Shown piece after piece: positions 25,150-33,874 of a stretch of DNA of 64,000 nucleotides. A model generated the notes under the pieces. The model ran no database searches. It worked only from the letters and a program-made list of their open reading frames with translations, and was not told where the DNA came from. Both the position numbers and the translations under genes were made by a program. This DNA is from Cohaesibacter sp. ES.047 (lineage in GTDB: Bacteria > Pseudomonadota > Alphaproteobacteria > Rhizobiales > Cohaesibacteraceae), in contig NZ_LT907844.1 of NCBI RefSeq assembly GCF_900215505.1, positions 558,001 through 622,000 on the forward strand, given 5' to 3'. How positions within the stretch are numbered: the first letter of the stretch is position 1; every line of letters begins with the position of its first letter.

Positions 25150-26338
25150 TTGTCATGTCGTAGATGTTTGCAAGATCGCATCCCAGCAGCTGATCATAGA
25201 CCGCGAGGGTCTGGCGGCTCATGGAAGCAAGGGAGAAATGCGCCTCGATATGCGCCCGCGCTATTGGGGCCATGTCCGCAATGGCATCAGCAGGAAGAGC
25301 GAGGCCCCAAAGAATGGCCTCAGTCCATGCGGCCTCGTCTGCATGGGGCAGCGAGAGGGCAATCCACTGGTCGGTATCGACGCCTTCGGGGCAGGCCGTC
25401 ACTTCCGGCTGAGCACCGAGGTCGCCGACCAATACCGGGGTTCCCAGCGCCAGACTTTCCGCGGCGGATCGCCCGAATGTCTCCGCATCCTGACTGGGCA
25501 CGATCACCAAATCGGCAAGCGCATAGGCGGCTGGCATATCGCTGCAATGGCCAACCCGGCGGGCGCAGTCCTTCAGACCGTGTGCCTTGATGAGCCGGTC
25601 CAATTCGTCGATATAGGCCTTGCGCCCCTGATCATCACCGATCAGGACGAGTTGAAAAGCAACGCCGGTCTTTTTCAAGGCCCCCAGCACGGGCAAGATG
25701 AAGCTCTGGCCCTTCCAGCGGGTCAGACGCGAGGGGAGCAGAAGAACAGGGCGATCATCAAGATCCCATGCCTTGCGTAGCTGCTCGCCCCGTTCGGGCG
25801 CAATCGCGGCGAGATCAAACTGATCCATATCGACACCGCGATAGATAGAGAGTATCCGCGAGGCGGCATCAGGATTGCGTTCGGCGATCAGGCGGGCCGT
25901 ATAGTCGGAATTGGCGATCACCACATCGCCCTTGGCCATCACCGAATTGTAGAAAGCCTTGAAGCGCCCCTTCTGGCTATAGGCGCCGTGATAGGTGGTC
26001 ACGAAGGGAACGCCTGTGCGGCGAGCCGCGATCATAGCACTCCATGCAGGCGCACGGGACCGGGCGTGGACAAGAGAGACGTTTCGCTGCCGAATCATTT
26101 TTTCGATGGCGCGAGCATTGCTCCACAGGATCGCGAAGGGATTTTTGCTGCGCCCCTTGAGGGGCAGGAGTTCACCACCAGCCGCCTCGAGCTCGCCCTG
26201 AAGTCGGCCGGGTTCGGCAGCAACGAGCGCCTCTCCCCCTGCAGCAGAGATTGCAGCTGCGATATCCACCGTTCCGCGTTCGACCCCGCCGGAATCGAGC
26301 CAGGGAACAGCTTGCAGGATGGTTGGGGCTTTTGTCAT
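25136..26338 (-). CDS. GT4-family glycosyltransferase
   Basis: A 400-residue GT-B glycosyltransferase. N-terminal Rossmann segment QAVPWLDSGGVERGTVDIA, then VSLVHARSRAPAWSAM and TYHGAYSQKGRFKAFYN. The C-terminal donor domain has LPSRLTRWKGQ, the Glu-x7-Glu motif in QDAETFGRSAAESLALGTPVLVGDLG (pieces), as in lipopolysaccharide or capsule mannosyl/glucosyl transferases. The acceptor is unknown. ATG 26338 is used because the frame upstream to 26458 runs into the divergent hydrolase promoter and does not look like protein. It stands alone, so its glycan pathway cannot be told. Confidence 0.9.
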   Translation of the reverse strand: MTKAPTILQAVPWLDSGGVERGTVDIAAAISAAGGEALVAAEPGRLQGELEAAGGELLPLKGRSKNPFAILWSNARAIEKMIRQRNVSLVHARSRAPAWSAMIAARRTGVPFVTTYHGAYSQKGRFKAFYNSVMAKGDVVIANSDYTARLIAERNPDAASRILSIYRGVDMDQFDLAAIAPERGEQLRKAWDLDDRPVLLLPSRLTRWKGQSFILPVLGALKKTGVAFQLVLIGDDQGRKAYIDELDRLIKAHGLKDCARRVGHCSDMPAAYALADLVIVPSQDAETFGRSAAESLALGTPVLVGDLGAQPEVTACPEGVDTDQWIALSLPHADEAAWTEAILWGLALPADAIADMAPIARAHIEAHFSLASMSRQTLAVYDQLLGCDLANIYDMTKGKA

Positions 26339-26411
26339 GAAGGATGCCACGCTAAAAAGAAAAGGAACGCGCACCTTGCCGCGTTGAAACCTGATTGCCG
26401 GAGACATAACA

Positions 26412-27203
26412 ATGACCGCCACCGAAAAGCAAACCTTCCTTGTGGGTGAGGCAGGCAAATCCCGCGAAATTGCCTTTCATCAACACCCAGCCGCTCAGCC
26501 GGATGGTATCGGGCTTTTCTGGATGGGTGGTTACAAGTCGAACATGGACGGCTCCAAGGCGCTCGCGCTTGATGCCTTTGCAGAAAGAGCCGGGCTTGGC
26601 TGCACACGCTATGACTATTCCGGCCACGGGGCCTCAGGCGGGGCCTTCACCGATGGCACCATTTCGAAATGGCTTGAAGAAAGCCTCGCCATGTTCGATC
26701 AGCAGACCAGCGGCCCGCAGATCGTGATCGGATCATCCATGGGTGGATGGCTGGCGCTCTTGTTGGTCAAGGCTCATATCGAACAGGTCGGCATCAAGAA
26801 GAGCCGCATCAAGGGCGTTGTGCTGATCGCCCCGGCGGTGGACATGACCAAAGATCTGATGTGGGACATTTTCGATCAGGCCACCCGTGCAGAACTGGCG
26901 GCCAACGGCGTGTTTCGCAAGCCAAGCGAATATGGCGAACCCTACGAGATCACCCGCGAGCTGATTGTCGATGGCGAACAACATCTGCTCGGCGACCGGC
27001 TGATCCAGACCGGCTGTCCGGTGCGCATTCTTCAGGGCGTGCAGGACGATTCGGTGCCCTGGCAGGCATCGGTGGATCTCGTCTCCCGGCTGGCGCAGGA
27101 TGACGTGCGCCTCACGCTGGTCAAGGATGGTGACCACAGTCTGAGCCGCGAGCACGATCTGGCCCTTCTGGTCCGGGTTGTCGAACAGTCCGCTATGAGC
27201 TGA
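26412..27203 (+). CDS. Alpha/beta hydrolase (ABHD10/palmitoyl-thioesterase-like)
   Basis: A 263-residue serine hydrolase. Nucleophile elbow IGSSMGGW (Ser109), oxyanion segment FWMGGYKSNMDGSKA, acid in LQGVQDDSVPW and catalytic histidine in VKDGDHSLSREHD. The YDYSGHGASGG block is typical of the bacterial ABHD10 relatives found throughout alphaproteobacteria. The substrate is unknown. It is divergent from the glycosyltransferase and its 3' end overlaps the next minus-strand gene by 11 bases. Confidence 0.9.
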   Translation: MTATEKQTFLVGEAGKSREIAFHQHPAAQPDGIGLFWMGGYKSNMDGSKALALDAFAERAGLGCTRYDYSGHGASGGAFTDGTISKWLEESLAMFDQQTSGPQIVIGSSMGGWLALLLVKAHIEQVGIKKSRIKGVVLIAPAVDMTKDLMWDIFDQATRAELAANGVFRKPSEYGEPYEITRELIVDGEQHLLGDRLIQTGCPVRILQGVQDDSVPWQASVDLVSRLAQDDVRLTLVKDGDHSLSREHDLALLVRVVEQSAMS

Positions 27204-27693
27204 GTTCCCGGGTCCGTGCGGCAGAAGACTGATCCGCAGCAAGCCGGATATCAAGCATCTTGATGGCAAGAGGGTGGAACGCTTCCCTGTCCAGAGTGGC
27301 GATACGCCTCTTGCCCAGACGCTTGTCCAACATGACAAATGCCTGAATGAGCGGGTCGTCGCTCTTCAGCGCGTCCTGAAAACTGATGTCGTGGACATAG
27401 GCCCAACAGGATTCATACAAATCCTGCCGGTTGATTTCGCCATACTCGACCGGCTGATCCCGATATCGTTTGGCCTGCTCCTCGCTAACGCCCTGATCTT
27501 CCTCCTTGAGGCCATAAGCGAAGCGATTGAAATAGGCGCGCGTGCAAAAATTGGCCACGACCTCGCCATCCAGAGCAAACCACGCATGGCCACAGGTGCA
27601 TCCTCCATAGCGCGTGCTATGGATCGCGACGCGGGACGCTACCGGGTCTGCAAAATTGCTTTCAACCAGTTTTTTCAGCTTCGACCAGCGCAT
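27193..27693 (-). CDS. SF0329-like conserved protein, unknown function
   Basis: A 166-residue protein beginning MRWSKLKKLVESNFAD, with ASRVAIHSTRYGGCTCGHAWFALDGE and VANFCTRAYFNR. This opening and layout recall the SF0329 family, for which no function is known to me. Cys-x-Cys-x-His (CTCGH, near residue 35) could bind a metal. ATG 27693 fits the family N terminus; the frame is open to 27732. It overlaps the hydrolase gene tail-to-tail by 11 bases. Confidence 0.75.
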   Translation of the reverse strand: MRWSKLKKLVESNFADPVASRVAIHSTRYGGCTCGHAWFALDGEVVANFCTRAYFNRFAYGLKEEDQGVSEEQAKRYRDQPVEYGEINRQDLYESCWAYVHDISFQDALKSDDPLIQAFVMLDKRLGKRRIATLDREAFHPLAIKMLDIRLAADQSSAARTRELSS

Positions 27694-27898
27694 CCGTTTT
27701 CCTAACCTGAGTGCCATTCGTCCTAAGGACAAAACCGGAGGCTACTAAAAGCAAACGAACGAGGAAAGCAACCCGCCCCTTCAACAACAATGTGATCGAG
27801 AGCCAACGGTGCAGACGGCTCTGTCCAGTCAGCACCTGTCCTTCTTTCTTAAATGTGGTATTTTGATATGGCTTCACCCATCTATCGAAAGGCACCCG

Positions 27899-28231
27899 AT
27901 GATCAGACCCGGAAAGAATATCGCAATCAAGGTTCCGCAGTTCAAATGGGACGAAACCGTTGCTTATTATCGTGATCGCATCGGACTTAAGCCCGTGAAG
28001 GAGTTTCCCGAAAGCATCGCTTTCGCGTTTGGCGAGATCGTCCTCTGGCTTGACCGCGTCGCGACGCAAAGCCAGGTCGATGTCTGGCTCGAGTTCATAA
28101 CGGACGATCCAGATCAGGCTCTTGAAACGCTTCAAAGACCCAAGCGGGATGAGCTCGAGCCGCTGGGGGACATCAAGGGCCATTGGACGTCCGATCCCGC
28201 AGGCGTGGTTCTGCTGCTGCGCTCCGAATGA
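27899..28231 (+). CDS. VOC-superfamily (glyoxalase-like) protein
   Basis: A 110-residue protein with one vicinal-oxygen-chelate module: IAIKVPQFKWDETVAYYRDRIGLKPVKEF at the start (in pieces: IAIKVPQFKW, YYRDRIGL) and a final DPAGVVLLLRSE. The usual metal ligands (His, Glu) are largely replaced, so it may lack enzymatic activity. ATG 27899 has GAAAGG 6 bases upstream; the open frame back to 27809 is not plausible protein. It has no obvious partner gene. Confidence 0.82.
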   Translation: MIRPGKNIAIKVPQFKWDETVAYYRDRIGLKPVKEFPESIAFAFGEIVLWLDRVATQSQVDVWLEFITDDPDQALETLQRPKRDELEPLGDIKGHWTSDPAGVVLLLRSE

Positions 28232-28313
28232 GCTGATCGCCTCGAAACCACAAAATGAAACGCGCCAGCGGATGAGGCCAGCGCGCTCTTTGCTTTGGGT
28301 GCGTCTGTTGTGA

Positions 28314-29684
28314 TCAGCCTGCAAGCGGGGCGAATTCGCAGGTGAAGTGGCGCATAAGGTTGGGCTCTTTGGTGATCTTGAAGCCCTTGAGGCTATCCTT
28401 CTCTGCCTTCAGCATTTCGAACACCTCGACGAGATAGTCCGCGTGGGACTGGGTGTAGGTGCGGCGGGGAAAGGCCAGACGCACCAGCTCCATGGCCGCT
28501 GGCTTCTCTGTTCCATCCGGTTGCCGCCCGAACATAACCGAGCCGATTTCGCATGACCGGATACCGCCGATTTCATAAAGGCGGCAGGCGACCGTATGGG
28601 CCGGAAAGTGAAGCGGGTCGATGTGCGGCAGCCAGCGCTTGGCGTCGACAAAGACCGCATGACCACCGGCGGGCTTGACCACCGGAATGCCAAGGGCATC
28701 AAGCCGCTCGATGATATATTCATTGGTCCGGATGCGGTAACGCAGGTAATCTTCGTCGGTGATCTCCTGAAGGCCTTGGGCAAGGGCTTCCAGATCCCGT
28801 CCGGCAAGACCGCCATAAGTGGGGAACCCTTCCGTCTGGATGAGACGAACGCGGGCTTGTTCCGCAACCGAATCGTCATTGAAGGCGATCCAGCCACCAA
28901 TGTTGCCAAAGGCGTCCTTCTTGGCACTCATGGTCATGCCGTCAGCGATGGTGAAGCAATCGCGCACGATATCGCGGATGGAACGGGCCTGCTGGCCTTC
29001 TTCGCGCTGCTTGATGAACCAAGCATTTTCGGCAAAGCGGCAGCCATCGATGATAAAGGGTTTGCCGTGCTTTTTCGCCAACTCTGAGACGGCTCTCAGG
29101 TTTTCAAGGCTGACCGGCTGGCCACCACCTGCGTTGTTGGTGATGGTAATCATCACGATGGGAACGCTGTCGCCGTGGGTCTCCAGATAGGATTCGAGTT
29201 TTTCGAGATCCATGTTGCCCTTGAAAGGGTGGAGCGAGGTCGAATCCTTGCCCTCGGCAATCACCAGATCGGAGGCTTCGGCGCCGCTCGCCTCGATGTT
29301 ACCGCGGGTGGTGTCGAAATGCGTATTCGACGGGATATGCTTGCCCTTGCCGCCAAAGATCGACATCAGGATGGCTTCGGCTGCGCGCCCCTGATGGGTT
29401 GGGATGATGTGCTTGAAGGGCATCAGGGCCTGCACCCCTTCCCTAAAGCGATCATAGGATGGCGAGCCGGCATAGCTTTCGTCGCCGCGCATGACGGCGG
29501 CCCATTGTTCCGCACTCATGGCGCCGGTGCCCGAATCGGTCAGAAGGTCGATGATTACGTCCTGCGATTTCAGCGCAAACAGATTGTAGTTTGCGGCCTT
29601 GAGCTTGGCCTCACGCTCGGCGCGCGTGGTCATGCGGATGGGCTCGACGGATTTGATGCGGAAGGGTTCGATGATGGTCTTCAT
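28314..29684 (-). CDS. tnaA: Tryptophanase (beta-eliminating PLP lyase)
   Basis: A 456-residue fold-type I PLP enzyme aligned in memory with both E. coli tryptophanase and Citrobacter tyrosine phenol-lyase. PLP lysine is Lys256 in MSAKKDA; PTHQGRAAE and QPVSLENLRAV are conserved. The deciding position is IRSCEIGS: Ile380 stands where tyrosine phenol-lyase has the essential Arg (SMERG), matching tryptophanase (VEIGS). It should give indole, pyruvate and ammonia from tryptophan. GGAG lies 7 bases upstream of the start. There is no tnaB permease or tnaC leader nearby; the family also includes enzymes of mixed specificity. Confidence 0.85.
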   Translation of the reverse strand: MKTIIEPFRIKSVEPIRMTTRAEREAKLKAANYNLFALKSQDVIIDLLTDSGTGAMSAEQWAAVMRGDESYAGSPSYDRFREGVQALMPFKHIIPTHQGRAAEAILMSIFGGKGKHIPSNTHFDTTRGNIEASGAEASDLVIAEGKDSTSLHPFKGNMDLEKLESYLETHGDSVPIVMITITNNAGGGQPVSLENLRAVSELAKKHGKPFIIDGCRFAENAWFIKQREEGQQARSIRDIVRDCFTIADGMTMSAKKDAFGNIGGWIAFNDDSVAEQARVRLIQTEGFPTYGGLAGRDLEALAQGLQEITDEDYLRYRIRTNEYIIERLDALGIPVVKPAGGHAVFVDAKRWLPHIDPLHFPAHTVACRLYEIGGIRSCEIGSVMFGRQPDGTEKPAAMELVRLAFPRRTYTQSHADYLVEVFEMLKAEKDSLKGFKITKEPNLMRHFTCEFAPLAG

Positions 29685-29864
29685 AAGTCACTCCGGTCTG
29701 ATCATCAGCCCGGGTGGTTCTCATGAGATATCTCAAGAAATAGACATTCCGGGCTGTGCGCCGCGGTTGCTCTCGATCCTCTCCTCAAAAGGGAAGCGAA
29801 CCGATTGCCGCGCTCAGCGCCGAAAGGTTTACGAAGAGAATATTTGCAGAACGGTTTGATCCCG

Positions 29865-30797
29865 TCAAGAGCGGGAATGTGCGTCTTCGACACGCTCCCT
29901 TGCCCGCAGACTTTGGCGGGCGGTGCGAAGCAGATCGGCGAGCAGAAGGGCCTCCGCCTTGCGTGAAGAAGACCGGCGCCAGACGAGGGCGATCTTGCGC
30001 GGCAAAGCATCAGGCAGAGCAATCCTGTGTACCTGATGGCCCCGAGTCAGTCCGGCATCGATGGCAAGATCGGGTATGAGGGTCGTCCCAAGCCCTTCTT
30101 CGACCATGGCCATCAGGGTCGGCAGACTGGTGGCATCGAATTCCTCGTTTCTGTTAATCAAGCCCGGATAAGCGGATAAGGCATGCTGCTGAAGGCAGTG
30201 GCCCTTTTCCAGCAACATGAACTGCTGATCCCTCAGACCGTTCACATCGACCTTGCTCTTGCAGGCCAGCGCATGATCAAGAGGCACCACCAGATGGTAG
30301 CCATCCTCGAACAGCTCATGGGTGACCAGATCGCCAGTCGCGTGAGGCAGCGCGATGAGCGCCGCGTCGAGCCGTCCGCCACGCACTCCCTCGAGCAGCG
30401 CTTCGGTCAGTTCTTCTCTCAGAAACAGCCGCAAATCGGGATAGGCCTTCTTGATGATTGGCCTCAAGCGTGGCAGGAGGAACGGCCCGACGGTGGGAAT
30501 GGCACCAAGATGAAGATCGCCGGACAATGGCCCGGAGGCTTCGGAGGCCATTTGCACGAGATCCTCGGCTTCGGTGAGAAGTGCGCGGGCCTTTTCCGCT
30601 ATTTGCTTGCCAATCGGGGTCATGATGACGCTGCGCTTTGTGCGCTCAGCAAGGCACACCCCCAGAATGGCTTCCAGATCTTTCAGACCCGCGCTTAGGG
30701 TTGACTGGGTGACATGGCAGCGTTTGGCGGCGTTGCTAAAATGCAATTCCTCACAGAGTGCCACAAGGAAGGTCAGTTGGCGCAGGGTTGGCATCAT
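29865..30797 (-). CDS. oxyR: OxyR-like LysR regulator lacking the resolving cysteine
   Basis: A 310-residue LysR protein. Helix-turn-helix at residues 1-60 (LTFLVALCEELHFSNAAKRC, VTQSTLSAGLKDLE). The sensor region has LLEKGHCLQQHALSAY: Cys201 matches the peroxidatic cysteine of OxyR (Cys199 in E. coli) but the position 9 residues on, normally Cys208, is Tyr210. The gene is divergent from a peroxiredoxin, as expected for oxyR. Starts TTG 30800, ATG 30797 and ATG 30794 are all possible; the second is used. How it is oxidised without the usual disulfide partner is open. Confidence 0.88.
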   Translation of the reverse strand: MMPTLRQLTFLVALCEELHFSNAAKRCHVTQSTLSAGLKDLEAILGVCLAERTKRSVIMTPIGKQIAEKARALLTEAEDLVQMASEASGPLSGDLHLGAIPTVGPFLLPRLRPIIKKAYPDLRLFLREELTEALLEGVRGGRLDAALIALPHATGDLVTHELFEDGYHLVVPLDHALACKSKVDVNGLRDQQFMLLEKGHCLQQHALSAYPGLINRNEEFDATSLPTLMAMVEEGLGTTLIPDLAIDAGLTRGHQVHRIALPDALPRKIALVWRRSSSRKAEALLLADLLRTARQSLRARERVEDAHSRS

Positions 30798-30816
30798 CAA
30801 TCGAATTTTCCGATTA

Positions 30817-30831
30817 TTATTTAAGAAATAA
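30817..30831. promoter_or_regulatory. Palindrome in the oxyR/peroxiredoxin intergenic region
   Basis: TTATTT-AAG-AAATAA, a perfect 6-bp-arm palindrome 20 bases upstream of the oxyR start and about 100 bases before the peroxiredoxin start. A candidate LysR-type binding site for autoregulation. The rest of the region has no clear ATAG-type OxyR consensus. Confidence 0.4.
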
Positions 30832-30934
30832 CTCGTTTCACTAATAAATACCGCACAGGTATGGTCAGGTCAATGCAAGAGACGCTTTGCCATAATGAAG
30901 CAGTTTGACCCAGTTTGACCCAAGGAGTTTTGAC

Positions 30935-31588
30935 ATGACCGACGCGCCAACCCTCAACAACCCCGCTTTTCCGCGCCTGAACGAAAGAGCACCGGACTTC
31001 AATGCCCCGACCACTGCAGGCCAGAAAAGCCTATCCGATTATGAAGGCAAGTGGCTGATCCTGTTCTCGCATCCGGCGGATTTCACCCCGGTTTGCACCA
31101 CCGAATTCATGGCCTTCGCCAAGCTTCAAGACGAATTTGCCGCGCTAAACACCGAATTGCTCGGCCTTTCCATCGACAGCCATTACGCACACATTGCGTG
31201 GATCCGCTCGATCAAGGAGAATTTCGGTGTCGACATCAAGTTCCCGATCATTGCCGACCTGTCGATGGAGGTGGCCAACGCCTACGGCATGATCCAGCCG
31301 GGCGCTTCGGATACGTCTGCTGTGCGCGCGACCTTCATCATAGATCCCAAGGGCATCCTGCGGGCGATGGTTTACTATCCGCAGACCTGTGGTCGGTCAA
31401 TTGCCGAGTTCCTCCGGCTGGTCACAGCGTTGCAAACGGCGGATACCCATTCCTGCGCCATGCCCGAGGCCTGGCAGCCCGGTGATAAGGTCATCGTTCC
31501 GCCGCCCGCAACAGCCGAAGCAGCAGAACAGCGCGCCTCGGAAGGCTATGAGACCGTGGACTGGTATTTCTCCAAAAAGGCCATCTGA
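30935..31588 (+). CDS. Peroxiredoxin (Prx6/1-Cys-like, AhpC-TSA family)
   Basis: A 217-residue peroxidase. The peroxidatic site is HPADFTPVCTTEFMAFAKLQ and the C-terminal domain has GDKVIVPPPATAEAAEQR and VDWYFSKK, as in the Prx6 group. Two further cysteines occur, in YPQTCGRSIAEF and DTHSCAMPEAW; the latter sits where archaeal Prx6-type enzymes hold a resolving cysteine. ATG 30935 follows AAGGAG (30922-30927); a GTG-like or upstream in-frame start at 30905 lies inside the 10-base repeat CAGTTTGACC (30901-30920). Divergent from oxyR. Confidence 0.92.
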   Translation: MTDAPTLNNPAFPRLNERAPDFNAPTTAGQKSLSDYEGKWLILFSHPADFTPVCTTEFMAFAKLQDEFAALNTELLGLSIDSHYAHIAWIRSIKENFGVDIKFPIIADLSMEVANAYGMIQPGASDTSAVRATFIIDPKGILRAMVYYPQTCGRSIAEFLRLVTALQTADTHSCAMPEAWQPGDKVIVPPPATAEAAEQRASEGYETVDWYFSKKAI

Positions 31589-31633
31589 TCGTCTGATCCA
31601 TACCGCACAACACGATGCGGCATGACGAACCTT

Positions 31634-31664
31634 AGTGATCCGGATCCATTCTGGCCGGATCACT
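31634..31664. terminator. Hairpin between peroxiredoxin and YjbR genes
   Basis: AGTGATCCGG (31634-31643)/CCGGATCACT (31655-31664), a perfect 10-bp stem between two convergent genes. Neither side has a T run, so it may be a Rho-assisted end or an mRNA stabiliser. Confidence 0.5.
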
Positions 31665-31699
31665 GTCCGGCATTGAACGGCGATGATTGGCGGTGTCCG

Positions 31700-32080
31700 C
31701 TAGAAATCCAGCCGCAGCTCCTTGCGGTGCTTTGCTGTCAATTTACGCGCGATGATCTCGTAAGCCTTGTCGAGATGGAGTTTCAGATCTTCATCACTCA
31801 TGGCATCGGGTGTCTGAAGCTGGACCCATTTGGCACGGGCCAGATAGGGTGCGGGCACGATGCCCTCCTGATCGGGCAGAAGTTCAAACGCCAGATCAGA
31901 GCATTTGAAGCTGAAGCGCGGGCCATCGTCATCGTGACCAGTTTCTGCCTTGGAGCCCCAGTTCGAACAGATCGCAAAAATCTTGCCTCCGATCTTCCAG
32001 ACAGAGGCATTGCCCCATTGAATGACATTGGTCGTGCCTGTCATGGCCCCGCAATAGGCGTCGAACTCTGCGCGCGTCAT
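31700..32080 (-). CDS. MmcQ/YjbR-family protein
   Basis: A 126-residue protein of the CyaY-like YjbR fold. Signature pieces are TRAEFDAYCGAMTGTTNVIQWG, WKIGGKIFAI and the C-terminal DAYEII-type helix (DKAYEIIARKLTAKHRKEL). Some members bind DNA. The start overlaps the histidine-kinase stop as ATGA, so the two are co-translated, a pairing for which I know no function. Confidence 0.85.
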   Translation of the reverse strand: MTRAEFDAYCGAMTGTTNVIQWGNASVWKIGGKIFAICSNWGSKAETGHDDDGPRFSFKCSDLAFELLPDQEGIVPAPYLARAKWVQLQTPDAMSDEDLKLHLDKAYEIIARKLTAKHRKELRLDF

Positions 32081-33636
32081 GATGTTTCGGTGTCCGGCGT
32101 TCTGAGGCGATCCGTTCCGGCCCCCTTGCCCGTGGTAAGGCCGGGTTTCGTACCTTCAGGCAGTCGGATCTCGAAATGGGCACCGGGACTGCGATCAAGA
32201 AGCCGAATGGTGCCGCCATGGGCACGAACGATCTCGGCGGAGATGGCAAGGCCAAGGCCGGTTCCTCCCTTTCGCACCGATCCCTGAAAAGGCTTGAACA
32301 GCGTTTCCCGCGCGATCTCCGGCACGCCCGGCCCGGTGTCGCTCACTTCGATCACGGCTTCGTTGCCAGCCTTGCGAGCGCTGAGCTCCAGACGGCAGAC
32401 AACCGCTCCCTCGACATCATTCTGCATCACCTGCACGGCATTGCGGCAGAGGTTCATCAAGACGCGAAAGAGTTGGCCCGGATCGGCATAAACCTCAAAG
32501 GTCTCTGGCACGTGGTTGAGATATTCGACCCGGCAATTCTCATTCAGATCGAGAAAATCGGCGACCTCGTCGCAGACCTGATGCAAGGTCAGCAACCGCT
32601 TTTCCGGTGGTGCTTCCTGAGCCTTGCCATAGGACATGACGGCACTGGAATAGTCGACAGCCCGATCCAGCGCTCCCATGATCTTGGGCACAACGCGCTG
32701 AACGGTGGGATCTTCCAGCATGGACAGGCGATCGGAGAACAGCTGTGCCGAGGCGAGAATGTTGCGCAAGTCGTGATTGATCTTGGAAACAGCAAGCCCC
32801 AGATCGGCAAGCCGTCTCTGTTTTTGCAAAGTCTTGGCGAGGATCATTTCCATGTTCGACAGCTGCGCCTCGGTCATGCCGATCTCGTCCTTGCGGCCTG
32901 AGGGCTGCATGACGGCATTGGCATCCTCAGGGTTCGAGGTGAAATTGGCCATGTTGCGCATCAGGCGAACGATGGGGCGAACGAGCAAGGCTCGAAGGGA
33001 GAGATAGACAAGGCCTGCGGTGATGACGGAAATCACCAGCGAGAGCAAAAGAATATTGACCGAGAAGGAGAGCATCGCTTGCCGCAAGGGGGTCTCGTCA
33101 AACACCAGCTCTATAATGCCGCCGTTCTCGCGGGTTTGATCGGTGACGCGGATTGTGCGCCCCTCGCCGAACATCAGCGTATCGAAGGCGGCAAGGATGG
33201 ATTCACCGGGTGTCATGGCGCGTATGTCATCATCGCGTTCGATCTGGCCGGGCATGTCGACCATTGCCAGCAAGCGACGCTGTCCTTCGGTCCGCAAGGC
33301 AAGGGTCTGCACATCGAGGCGCTCAAGCAACTCGCTCTCAAGTTCAGCATCCATCAGGTCGGAGGAGGATCTGGTGTAGATGAGCGCTGCCACTTCTGCC
33401 AGCTCCAGCTTGCGCGTCAGCCAGTCCACCCGAAATTTGGAAATCGAGGGTACGAAGATCAGAATCTCGCTGATCATGACAAACAGGATGGTCAGCAGCA
33501 AGAGCTTCGACGACAGCCCCAGCGCGGGCGGTTGAGCGAACGGGACGGAATCGAGTTTGAGATCGGCAGCGATCAAACCGTCTTGCTGCTTGTCCTTCTG
33601 CCGTTCGTCGTCCATGCTTTCAGCCTTGGCTCTCAT
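32077..33636 (-). CDS. Membrane sensor histidine kinase
   Basis: A 519-residue kinase. Transmembrane helices near residues 34-54 and 190-215 enclose a periplasmic sensor of about 135 residues. A HAMP-like linker (LRALLVRPIVRLMRNMANF) follows, then the phosphoacceptor segment VSKINHDLRNILASAQ, an H-box of the His-Asp-Leu-Arg-Asn type, and an ATPase domain with LMNLCRNAVQVM, SDTGPGVP and [10 protein letters not shown]. No response-regulator gene is nearby. Start uncertain: GTG 33663, ATG 33636 or ATG 33615. It is coupled to a YjbR gene by a 4-base overlap. Confidence 0.88.
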   Translation of the reverse strand: MRAKAESMDDERQKDKQQDGLIAADLKLDSVPFAQPPALGLSSKLLLLTILFVMISEILIFVPSISKFRVDWLTRKLELAEVAALIYTRSSSDLMDAELESELLERLDVQTLALRTEGQRRLLAMVDMPGQIERDDDIRAMTPGESILAAFDTLMFGEGRTIRVTDQTRENGGIIELVFDETPLRQAMLSFSVNILLLSLVISVITAGLVYLSLRALLVRPIVRLMRNMANFTSNPEDANAVMQPSGRKDEIGMTEAQLSNMEMILAKTLQKQRRLADLGLAVSKINHDLRNILASAQLFSDRLSMLEDPTVQRVVPKIMGALDRAVDYSSAVMSYGKAQEAPPEKRLLTLHQVCDEVADFLDLNENCRVEYLNHVPETFEVYADPGQLFRVLMNLCRNAVQVMQNDVEGAVVCRLELSARKAGNEAVIEVSDTGPGVPEIARETLFKPFQGSVRKGGTGLGLAISAEIVRAHGGTIRLLDRSPGAHFEIRLPEGTKPGLTTGKGAGTDRLRTPDTETS

Positions 33637-33874
33637 GCCCTGCTTGCAAGGCGTCCCGCGCACGCCTAACTATAGATAATTGTTACAGTCCCTCTATCTA
33701 TGGTACGGATTGAGGGATGTTGGCAAGAGGCAAAGCTGCCTATGACAAGGCTTGCCGTTGCCGGTTCCACGAAATTGCTCCAAGACATGCTTTGTTCATA
33801 GTTTTGTGAGATTGTCCCGTTTCTTTTTCCCCTTCGAAAGGGGTCTCGTGGTGGGAAACCAACGCATAACCGAG

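Noticed and set aside
28314-29684. Tyrosine phenol-lyase
   Set aside because: The residue equal to the essential Arg381 of that enzyme is Ile380 here, as in tryptophanase.
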